64,000 nt of DNA from Rhynchopus sp. YZ270_cl-10 (lineage: Eukaryota; Euglenozoa; Diplonemea; Diplonemida; Diplonemidae): the NCBI GenBank assembly GCA_964035575.1, contig OZ037855.1, positions 372,001-436,000 of the forward strand. The letters run 5' to 3'. A program made the position numbers and the translations under genes. Below, piece after piece: positions 42,001 to 49,493 of this stretch (position 1 is the first letter of the stretch; each line of letters starts with the position of its first letter). The notes under the pieces are model-generated. The model was not told the origin of the DNA and made no database searches. It saw only the letters and a program-made list of their open reading frames with translations.

Positions 42001-45000
42001 GCGTTCGCGGGGTTCCACACATCCGTCGTTGTCAGATCCGACGTCGGGTGCTGCAGGATCACGACCTGGTCCACCGAGCGCGAGTTCCCACATGCATCCT
42101 CAACCGTCCACGTGCGCGTGTAACGTGCAATCCCGTCAAGGCGGCACTGCTCCTCGTCAGCCAGCTCCGTGCTCGAGTACGACAGTGCGGTGTCCACAGA
42201 CGTCGTCGTCGTCGGGTAAGAGTGCAGCCCAAGCGCCTCCATCGCAGTGTCCATCACCTCAACAGACATCGGGATCGAGCTCGCGGCACCCCAGTTCTCG
42301 AAGAACGGCACGTACACCACTGGCGGCGGCTCGCGCGTGAACATAGGTGCTGTCACGTCCGACACAGTGATCGTCTGCACACGTGTCTGCCCCGGGAGGC
42401 GTGTGCCAGTGCAGCTTGCGAAGTACGGCTTCACCGACCACGTCCGCGCCACAGTCCACTCCCCACACTTCCCCGCCTTCAGCACCGGTGCCGCGTCCGT
42501 GTACGTGATATCGACCTCCTGGTTGCACACCGACTGGAACGAGGTCGGCACCCCCGTGTCCTCGGGCGCCATGCTGTCCTGCGTAGTCACACTCACGTCC
42601 GCTGGGAAGACATCAAACCTCGGGTCAAACGGCAGCACCGTGATCACGTGCGACTTCGCCACCGTCTCTCCGTTGCAGATGCCTGCGTCGTAACCCTTCC
42701 ACGTCACCTGCATGTACGACGACCCGCAGACACGGTTCGGGTACGCTGTCGGGCTCACTGGAGTCGCAGTCACCATCTTCACTACCTTCCCACTGTGGCA
42801 CGCGTCGTCCACAGACGCAAACAGCGGCTTTCCCGCCGCCAGGTCCACCGACTGCGTGCACGAAACTGAGAAGTCTGTCGGGTTTGCAAGCGTCGGTGGA
42901 GCGTAGGTAACCTTCCCGGCCTCACCCAGAATCGTTGCCCCCAGCCCGCACTGCTTCGACAGCAGCGTCCCCTCAATGCTGGCCGCAAGCGACCCCTGTG
43001 CTGCCGCAATCGACGCCTTGTACTCATCCAGCGTCCCCATGTTGAAGTTCACTCCACCCACCGTCGAACGCTGCATCCCACCTGCACCACCACACGGGCC
43101 TGAGAGCACCTCCACGTCCGACTCAATGTCCCCCGACGCGCTTGTCCCTCCAATAGGTATCGTCAGGGTCACGTTCCGCACTGACGGCGCCGGCACCGTG
43201 GTCCCATCTGCCAGTCCCTCAAGCCCTGGGTTCTGCGTGTGCGAGTCTGCGATCGCGTCCTCCTTACGCTTCATCACACCAAGCTTCCCCTCAACTTCTA
43301 TCGCGGCAGCCGCAATCTCCTCCATGCAGGCCTTGTCCGCAAACCGGTTCCCGTACTTGGTTGTGCACGTCTTGAACGCAGGCACACATGACCGCGGTGT
43401 GCACACACGTGGCGTGCACACACGCGGCACGCACACACGCGGTGCACAGATGCGCGGCGCACAGACACGCACCCCGCAGCACCCCGTGCAGCCACCGCCC
43501 GTGCACCCGCCTCCTGTGCACTGGCCCCCGGTGCACCCGCCTCCGACACACACCTCCGGGATGCACACCTCCGGTGTGATGAAGCACTCACTGTACCGGA
43601 TCTTCTTCCACCTGCACCCGTACTCATTTGCCCCCTCCCCGGCATCGATCTCCGTGTGCCCCTCTGTGCCCGTGAGCCCGAACACCCCCGCAAGGTCGAA
43701 CACAGCGTCACCCAGCGAGCTGAAGTCACCGTTCGCAAAGTCCTTCCCAAGCGAGATGATGTCGCTCAGTCCTGCGTCCAGCAGAGCCTGCCCGATGTTT
43801 GCAATCGCCGCCCCTGCGTCGTTCAGGAAGTTCCCAATCCTGCTTGCAATGTTGCTCAACGGCGCCTGGTTGAACGCACCCTTCACAAAGTTCCACGCCT
43901 CCGTCACCCCACCCGTCACAGTGTCCCACACAGCCACAGCAGCCTTCCCAACCTCCTTCGCCGCACCCACAACCGCCTCTGCAATCGCCGCTGGGTTCAG
44001 GTCCGACTCCACGCTAACTGAGAACTCCGAGTTCAGGAAGTTTGACGTGTCCATTGTTGCCGTCCCCGAGATGGTGTTCCCCACACCAAGCACAGTGATC
44101 CCCAGGGAGAAGGAGAGCGCGTTGCCCTGCACCTTCAGCTGCGCCGCAATGCTCACCGCAAAGAGCACGTCGATGTGCGCGTCAAAGATCGCGTACGGGT
44201 GCGGCACTGCCGTGTCGTACTCAAACAGCACGCGCTTCACCTTCACAATCCCGTACAGGAAGTTCATGTCCGACAGGCTCATGTGGAACGCTGTGAAGTC
44301 CCACGGGAAGTACACGTCTGCAGTCGACGCAAGCGCCCCGTCGAAGAGGTTGATCTCCGCGTGGAACGACAGTTTCTGCGAGTCAAGCACGAGCGCAATC
44401 TCCCCGTACGACTTCAGCAGCGGGATGTCAAACGCACCCTGGATGTTGATCTCCGCACGTGGCGGGAGGATGTTGAGGTCCACCAGGAAGTTTGCCCCGC
44501 CCGCCGCCTGCTTGTTCCCGTCCAGGTGCGACCCGATGCGCAGGAAGTCGACACTCCCAAACCGGATGAACACAGGGTCCATCGTTGCGTTGATGTAGAA
44601 CTGCGACGTGCTGATCGCCACCTCTGCCGCCATCTCCCACCCGATGAAGTTCAGGCGGCCTGCGAACGCAATCCCCTTTGGCACACTCAGCGTCGATGTC
44701 CCGAGCACAATCTCCTGCGTCTTCAGCGGACTGAACGACAGGTACGCAAAACAGTCCATGTTGATCTCCGTCTGTGCGGCATCTGAAGCAGGCGCAACGC
44801 AGTTTGTTGCAAAGTTCTTGTCGTACGGGTACAGCCCAGACTCCTTGAAGGCTGGCGGCAGCGCGTTCTGGATACCCTCAATCGTCGACGTCACCTCCGA
44901 CACGTCCACCCCAATCGCCTCGAACGCCGCCTCGGCCACACTCAGCGCCGCGGCAGACCCTTCCCCAACAAGCAGCACAAGCCACGGCACCTCCTGCGCC

Positions 45001-48000
45001 ACAAGCTCCGCAATGCCGCCAATCGTCAGGTTCGTCACCATCACCACAAAGAAGTTGTCCTCAGGCAGCGACGCACTCACCCCGACGTACGCACGTCCCT
45101 CAATGTACGGCTGCACCTTGTTCTGGCAGTTGTCCGACGACCCGAGGCACACCGCACCGCCCAGCATGAACCCCGTCGGCAGCGGCGACTTGATGTCCCA
45201 CTCCATCCCCAGGAACATGTCCCCGATGTGCGCAAACGGGATCTTGAAGGCCTCGTAGTACCACCCTGCCGCCGTCAGCTTCCCGCGCACTGTCTGCGCC
45301 GCAGGCGTCACAATCATCGACAGGTCTCCATCGAAATACAGGTCCTTGCGTGCCGCAGTCCCGCAGTCGTCGACACAGATGATCAGCGGCAGCGTCGTTC
45401 CAAGCTCCTGCCGCGGCACCCCCCCGTTGATCAAGTACACGAACCGCAGGTACATCGAAGCACCGAACGTGCCGAGCGCGTTCGACACACGGAAGTTCTT
45501 CGTCGTGTCCGTGTCTGCATCTGTCCCCACACGCAGCTCCAGCTTCAGCTCCCCCTCCCACGTCAGCCCCGCAGACGCCCCAAGACGGATGTCCTCTGCC
45601 ATGTCCTTCAGCACAGTCACAAACCCGCTGTCCGTGTCCGGCAGCAGCACTGACCCAATCGCAGCCAGCTTGATCCCTGTCGTCGTCACACTGAAGCTCA
45701 GCTCCGTGTTCTGGATCCCCATCTCCAGAACAGGCGTCATGATGTCCTGCAGGGTTCCGCTCACGCCTGAAATCGCCCCCGACGTCACCAGGTGCGCAAT
45801 GCTCCCAATCGTCAGCGTGTCCACCGACACGCTCGCCTCCACACCGTTGCACGTCGCCGGCGGGCCCACACGCCCCACACCGATGATCGAGTCGATCGAT
45901 GTGTTCGTGGGTCCGCAGTTTCCTGCGCAGAAAGGCATGATGATCTCACCCTTCGTCACAATGTTTGTCGCCTGCTTCATGAATGCAATCAGGTCTGTTG
46001 TCACACTCTGCGCGGCAGCGTCCCTTGCATCCGCATCCGCCAGCACCTCCGCCCCCCTCCCGGTCACAGGTGCGGGTGTCGGTGGTGCCGGTGTGGGCGG
46101 CGACGGTGTTGGGGGGGCAGGTGTTGGTGGTGCCGGTGTCGGCGGGGCAGGTGTGGGTGGCGATGGTGTTGGGGGTGACGATGTTGGAGGTACCGATGTG
46201 GGCGGTGCCGATGTGGGCGGTGCGCTTGTCGGGGACGCGGGTGGACACGACGTCGCGCGGTCGTACGCAAGACTGTAGCCGCTGTTGGAGTCCTCAAGGG
46301 TGATCCCCTCCGCAAACCCTAACCCGTCAAACGAAAGTATGGCCGTCAGAAGCTCAGACCCCACACTCCGCATCATCTCCCCAAACTTGTCCTTGTTCGT
46401 CAGCGCAGCCTTCAGGTTCGCGAGCACAGAACCCGACGCAGCAGTCTTCGCACCCGACCCAGCACCTGGCTTCGGGTCAAATGTGATACCGAACCCGCCA
46501 AACTCAACCCCGCCCCACCACTCCGCCGACTTGATCCCGGGCTCCGTCAGGCACTGCCAGTGCGGGTGCGCCAGCGTCACGTGCAGGTCCTTGATGTGCA
46601 GGTTGTCCAGCAGGTACTTGTTCGAGATCGAGAGCACAAACGCAAACCCGCTGAATTTTCCTGCGTCCTTGAACCAGTCAATCGAGATGTCGATCTCGTC
46701 TGCCACCTTCGACCAGAACCCCTTCTTCGCCTCCGTCGGGGTGTTCAGCACATGTGCCCGGCGGCCGCTCGTGTCCAGCACACAACGCCGAACACCCGAA
46801 ATCAGCGGGGAGCACACGTCCTCCAGGTCGCAGTCCAGGTCTGACGTGCACGCCGTCCCGCACACACCCCCCGACAGACATGTCTCCCCAGCCACCGGGC
46901 AGTCTGCGGTCGTCACACACCCGGCCGCCGTTGGCTGAGGTGTGTTGTCTGCACAGAGCCCACCGTTGCACCACGCGTCCAGCCCGCAGTCCCCGTCACC
47001 AACACAGGGCTGCCCCGCTGCAGGCACACACTGCCGCGTCACACAGATCTCCCCCGCCTGGCAGTCTGCGGCCTCCGTCGCATCCGTGCACTCGCTTTTC
47101 TGGCAACGGTGGTTGTGACAGAACTCCGTCCCCGCCACGCACTGCGCGTCGCTTGTGCACTGGCGCGGCACACAACGCGTGTTGTCCAGGCAGATCTCGG
47201 ACGCAGTGTTGCACTCGCTGTCCGACGTACACGCCGTTGTCGCAAGGCAGCGCTTAGTCCCGGCAATGTCACACTTTTGCAGCCCTGTGCAGTCCGTGTG
47301 CGCATCGCACTCCACCACACAGCGCAGGTTATCGCACGCCTCCTTCTGCCCGCAGTCTGCCGGGCTCGAGCACACACGCGTGCACTTGCCTACCTCGCAA
47401 ATCGTCGACTGACGTACCTTCGACTTGCAGTCCGCATCCACCGTGCACGACTTCTGCCCCTTCGAGATCGAAAACCCGAGGCCCACTCCAATCCCCAGAA
47501 AGTGATGGTCCAGGTTCCCAAAGTCAACTCCGAGCGCGACCCCACCCCCGAACTGCAGTCCAGCCTTCCAGTTCGTTGTCATCTGCAGCTCCCACGCGGG
47601 CAGCGCCGCGTTCAGCGACCCCACAATCAGCGGTGCCGAAAATGCGTTCAGCGCCCCCGCTGTTCTGTTGTTGCCTCCGCCCTGCTTCTTCTTCTCCAGG
47701 TAGGTCTCGCGCGCCTGAAGGTACGCAGCCTCGCGCCTCGCTGTCCCCGTTGTCTGGTCGCACACACCCGTCATCATGTCCAACGCAGGCTCAAACTGGT
47801 CCGTCAGCAGCTCAATCCCGTCAAACGCAGTGCCTCCCTCAAAGAACGACATCATATCCTCGAGCCCAGTCTCCATCTTCGTCTTCAGGTTCCCCATCAC
47901 AGAGTCCTCACGGAAGGCCTCCTCGAAGGCGTCCGCCACCCCCAGCTTGTCCAAATGTTCCTCAGCCAGGCTCAACACAGAGTTCACCACAGTCCCACGG

Positions 48001-48137
48001 AACTCGTCCAGGTGCTCCTCCAGGTTCGCCCCGAGCACATTCAGCGTCAGCGGCTCACCTGTCGTCTCCGTCTGTGCGCTCACCCCTACTGCGAACAGCA
48101 GCAGCGGCAGCGGCAGCAACCCTCGATGACCCACCAT
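36060..48137 (-). CDS. giant secreted multidomain protein (4,025 aa) with seven HYR-like modules
   Basis: One uninterrupted 12-kb reading frame starting with a signal peptide (MVGHRGLLPLPLLLFAVGVSA). Domains in order: a helical N-terminal region; about nine short C-x-x-D-x-x-C units at roughly 226-452; a Pro-rich linker of PPTPAPPTP repeats at about 634-692; a long beta-rich region to about 1510; a cysteine ladder (GGGCTGGGC, CAPRICAPRVCVPRVC) at about 1512-1586; then seven modules of about 280 residues from about 1900 to 3650, each with DDAAPV, GVWTIERTWK, VQVITVRD, and RTWTVTDRCGNSR. The DRCGNSR-type strand resembles HYR/Ig-like adhesion modules. The C-terminus (about 3860-3930) has two histidine-rich stretches (HSHSKSHSLGHSNANHEGH and HTHTHSHDDVVHTHKDHSH). 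No membrane segment is seen. Likely an extracellular matrix or adhesion protein; the metal-binding role of the tail is inference. The frame is too long and too well-structured to be chance. Confidence 0.93.
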   Translation of the reverse strand: MVGHRGLLPLPLLLFAVGVSAQTETTGEPLTLNVLGANLEEHLDEFRGTVVNSVLSLAEEHLDKLGVADAFEEAFREDSVMGNLKTKMETGLEDMMSFFEGGTAFDGIELLTDQFEPALDMMTGVCDQTTGTARREAAYLQARETYLEKKKQGGGNNRTAGALNAFSAPLIVGSLNAALPAWELQMTTNWKAGLQFGGGVALGVDFGNLDHHFLGIGVGLGFSISKGQKSCTVDADCKSKVRQSTICEVGKCTRVCSSPADCGQKEACDNLRCVVECDAHTDCTGLQKCDIAGTKRCLATTACTSDSECNTASEICLDNTRCVPRQCTSDAQCVAGTEFCHNHRCQKSECTDATEAADCQAGEICVTRQCVPAAGQPCVGDGDCGLDAWCNGGLCADNTPQPTAAGCVTTADCPVAGETCLSGGVCGTACTSDLDCDLEDVCSPLISGVRRCVLDTSGRRAHVLNTPTEAKKGFWSKVADEIDISIDWFKDAGKFSGFAFVLSISNKYLLDNLHIKDLHVTLAHPHWQCLTEPGIKSAEWWGGVEFGGFGITFDPKPGAGSGAKTAASGSVLANLKAALTNKDKFGEMMRSVGSELLTAILSFDGLGFAEGITLEDSNSGYSLAYDRATSCPPASPTSAPPTSAPPTSVPPTSSPPTPSPPTPAPPTPAPPTPAPPTPSPPTPAPPTPAPVTGRGAEVLADADARDAAAQSVTTDLIAFMKQATNIVTKGEIIMPFCAGNCGPTNTSIDSIIGVGRVGPPATCNGVEASVSVDTLTIGSIAHLVTSGAISGVSGTLQDIMTPVLEMGIQNTELSFSVTTTGIKLAAIGSVLLPDTDSGFVTVLKDMAEDIRLGASAGLTWEGELKLELRVGTDADTDTTKNFRVSNALGTFGASMYLRFVYLINGGVPRQELGTTLPLIICVDDCGTAARKDLYFDGDLSMIVTPAAQTVRGKLTAAGWYYEAFKIPFAHIGDMFLGMEWDIKSPLPTGFMLGGAVCLGSSDNCQNKVQPYIEGRAYVGVSASLPEDNFFVVMVTNLTIGGIAELVAQEVPWLVLLVGEGSAAALSVAEAAFEAIGVDVSEVTSTIEGIQNALPPAFKESGLYPYDKNFATNCVAPASDAAQTEINMDCFAYLSFSPLKTQEIVLGTSTLSVPKGIAFAGRLNFIGWEMAAEVAISTSQFYINATMDPVFIRFGSVDFLRIGSHLDGNKQAAGGANFLVDLNILPPRAEINIQGAFDIPLLKSYGEIALVLDSQKLSFHAEINLFDGALASTADVYFPWDFTAFHMSLSDMNFLYGIVKVKRVLFEYDTAVPHPYAIFDAHIDVLFAVSIAAQLKVQGNALSFSLGITVLGVGNTISGTATMDTSNFLNSEFSVSVESDLNPAAIAEAVVGAAKEVGKAAVAVWDTVTGGVTEAWNFVKGAFNQAPLSNIASRIGNFLNDAGAAIANIGQALLDAGLSDIISLGKDFANGDFSSLGDAVFDLAGVFGLTGTEGHTEIDAGEGANEYGCRWKKIRYSECFITPEVCIPEVCVGGGCTGGQCTGGGCTGGGCTGCCGVRVCAPRICAPRVCVPRVCTPRVCTPRSCVPAFKTCTTKYGNRFADKACMEEIAAAAIEVEGKLGVMKRKEDAIADSHTQNPGLEGLADGTTVPAPSVRNVTLTIPIGGTSASGDIESDVEVLSGPCGGAGGMQRSTVGGVNFNMGTLDEYKASIAAAQGSLAASIEGTLLSKQCGLGATILGEAGKVTYAPPTLANPTDFSVSCTQSVDLAAGKPLFASVDDACHSGKVVKMVTATPVSPTAYPNRVCGSSYMQVTWKGYDAGICNGETVAKSHVITVLPFDPRFDVFPADVSVTTQDSMAPEDTGVPTSFQSVCNQEVDITYTDAAPVLKAGKCGEWTVARTWSVKPYFASCTGTRLPGQTRVQTITVSDVTAPMFTREPPPVVYVPFFENWGAASSIPMSVEVMDTAMEALGLHSYPTTTTSVDTALSYSSTELADEEQCRLDGIARYTRTWTVEDACGNSRSVDQVVILQHPTSDLTTTDVWNPANALFAHSTGVAQAADACNPGKVVTGGQKNFIPIHHGDPTTDDVCGTGTWDEAGCRRLSDVAVNYVTHVQPVPPRYETFPDDITINTDSSVQPNVTGWPAVVAFCGTPYTLVHSDAAPVLQECGVWTIERTWKLQPYFPDCGDEFAVYHASLTTSKVQVITVRDERAPDYTSTPDAAVEIPFFGNWRAANSMPLTDEVAHEEMLALGLVSYPTTTVSVDGPLVAAPTGAADEATCRTRGLASFTRTWTVTDRCGNSRVFEQDIMVQHPPTALTATQHWTKALGEFSYAPGVEQLADDCHAGKSIVGNTQHFNPIDTSPTNPSACVAPEWDENACRRAPVEHTLLLHSVAPTFATFPADITIDTDHSLNPEDELGVPVGHAFCGTPFTIRFDDAAPVMGECGVWTIERTWKIQPHYLDCGGDLAVYHASLTTRQVQVITVRDVRAPDWMYRPEEVLMIPFFQNNKAESSIPTTRETAHPDILALGLVSYPTTFGAVDGELMYSSTDVADEATCRASGIVRMARTWTVTDRCGNARVWEQTVVVEHPPAELTEAEKWVRDQRQFFYAHAVEQVSTCEVDAPCLSGKVIKAGSRGFIPTDTLPVMTDMCGADPWLENGCRKLLETVHTIEHVASVPPSFETFPADITIDTDHPLAPELGVGVPVVHSFCGTPYTMRHDDAAPVAQGCGKWTIERTWKIQPHYLDCGGDAAAYEERLTTRRVQVITIEDVRAPEWTYTPDADVEVPFFGNYQAVNSVPLTEERAHADMVALGMGLAHPTTLTSADGALVFSSTEAASEATCRADGIAHFTRTWTAKDACGNARNFAQKVTVQHPPAELSSVQPWVAGNRLFSFAPGVTQATDACHPGKTVTGGVKNYAVLSLFGPAGQLGHACGAGSDWDAVGCRRLADLAVDYVMHVPSVPPTFATFPADITIDTDHSLNPEDELGVPVGHAFCGTPFTIRFDDAAPVMGECGVWTIERTWKIQPHYLDCGGDLAVYHASLTTRQVQVITVRDERAPDYTSTPDAAVEIPFFGSWRDANSMPLTDEVAHADMLALGLVSYPTTTVSVDGPLVAAPTGAADEATCRTRGLASFTRTWTATDRCGNSRVFEQDIMVQHPPTALTATQHWTKALGEFSYAPGVEQLADDCHAGKSIVGNTQHFNPIDTSPTNPSACVAPEWDENACRRAPVEHTLLLHSVAPTFATFPADITIDTDHSLNPEDELGVPVGHAFCGTPFTIRFDDAAPVMGECGVWTIERTWKIQPHYLDCGGDLAVYHASLTTRQVQVITVRDERAPDYTSTPDAAVEIPFFGNWRDANSMPLTDEVAHADMLALGLVSYPTTTVSVDGPFVEAPTGAADEATCRTRGLASFTRTWTVTDRCGNSRVFEQDIMVQHPPTALTATQEWAEAKREFSYAPGVEQLADACHAGKHVVTGTKAFAAIDSSDTAKDVCAANVWSADGCRRQLPDVSVVTDRNLHSIAPVFASFPAAVDVTTTSTLNPYDVAGVPGLGFPVGEAFCGTPFTIRYDDAAPVLQECGVWTIERTWKIQPHYLDCGGDLAVYHASLTTRQVQVITVRDVDPPTFVSKPADVVSVPFYTAYGTAVTGVPQVEDVAVHADMAGLDLVSYNITLEHSDVHVVFNSGPEGCTDGVAVVTRRWTAVDRCGTTATWDQTVRVMNPSVNGDGTLGAASEYAVFGSGKVKIHDTLGSIAGNVGTSYKDLHLHHTTVLGSVHEDMDSVSHEMMTFSDMLRSPPANWREGTKSVLCTGHGQDSCVVTSVTEPSVSKITYDSANSNDMILEGDELVYNVFADVDVNDWLYDPYPVGHKTKTHSHSKSHSLGHSNANHEGHIHDSELVVRAGGFVIVNLMFDSPHTHTHSHDDVVHTHKDHSHFTAVRKAVFDQAYPAGKQFLMYNVNNNEASTSGSRIVRVREGELVGSLLVADYTHKVDIREITVTGQVITDSKESTFRDCTFDWSVFAASTVCPAV

Positions 48138-49493
48138 TGTGTGTCGTGCACGCCTCTTGGCTTGCCTTGCTTGGCTCTGGGTTTCCTTGTCTAAACTTTT
48201 TGTTATTTGGTTTAATACTCTGAATGGAAGTGTGAGGTGTTAGGTGGTGCGTGATGAAAAAAGATACAAAACAGAAATGACGCAGGCACCTCCGACTGAC
48301 CTACGTATGCCAACCCCGCATGAAAGCACAATCACCCCACGGTCCACAACAGAAGGTGCAGACATGATCGGCACGCAACTCTCATCACGAACAACCAAAA
48401 AAATTGCAAAAACTGGTGGGGCGAAGACAGAGATTTTATGGGGGCGACCCCACTTGTGGGTTTTTTCAGACGTTCATGGGGGGAGGGGTGGGGGAAAAAA
48501 AAATCGGGGGGAGGTCCATAATCTGTACCGCCCATAATTTTGGAACACATATTTTATGGCTACGGTTTTGAGGAAAATGAATAGTATTGAAAATAAATGA
48601 AAAGAGCTTTGTGAATTAAAAGGTAGAAAAAAGCGCCGTTGTCTCCTGCAAGGGGGAAAAAGACAAAAAAAATAGAAAAACCCTATAACGACGAATAGAC
48701 CGCTCGCCCAGACACCATCGAAGAGAGGGCTATGGGAAAAGAAAAATCTGCACACATGCCACGGTGTTGGTATTGTGCTGAAACCTTTGCTAGGAGCCTG
48801 AGATACGTAACCTCTCAGCGTTAGGTAAGAAGCATGTTCCTTCACAATACACAACAGGCAATTCGAATATACAAAGCCCTCTCGTGACTGTGCACAATAA
48901 CAGAACGAGCCTCACACACACACGCAAATCATAAAAAGGAGGAATAAAAATGTGACATGAAATACAACGTCCTCTCGTGACAGTACACTTCTGGTGCGTG
49001 AAAATGAATTGTGGTACAGACGCACAACCATTTATGGCATTGATCCGCATAACGGTTAGATCATGCATCATGCGAAGCTCGTGCACCTTTGGGAGGCAAC
49101 TACCTAGGATAGGACTGACGCACTCCAAACATATCAAGCAACAGGTAGACAGGGTTAGGATAGGCCCCTAGAGGGGAACACACCCGTCTGACAGTCGTGG
49201 TAGTTTGTGTGGCAGAGCCGAGGATATTGAGGGGAAAAAAAAACACAAAAGTGCTAAGTTTCTAGTGTTTAGACACTCCAAAAGAATAATACGGAACAGT
49301 TTTGCAAAAGCCTCCATAAATCTACAAAAAACACACACACACCATTTCGCCAAAAGACACGAGAATGGAGTTGAGTCCATTCATCAATATCCAACTTGCA
49401 TAAATATTGCTCCAGAGCTTTTCAACCGAAGGAGCAAGTCTGTGTCCAATAACACAAACTCACTGGAAAATACCTGACACCCAAAACGCGTGC
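48138..49493. other. intergenic spacer between the giant gene and the DUF4246 gene
   Basis: Contains two CTCTCGTGA-type hairpin repeats (48867-48896, 48957-48991) and AT-rich filler. No gene seen. No clear pyrimidine tract precedes the giant gene's ATG. Confidence 0.55.

Noticed and set aside
36186-48223. Many long open frames on both strands overlapping the giant gene, including several over 200 codons
   Set aside because: They are shadows of a GC-rich coding sequence, with arginine/serine/proline-rich translations and no family signatures; only the 4,025-codon frame has coherent domains.
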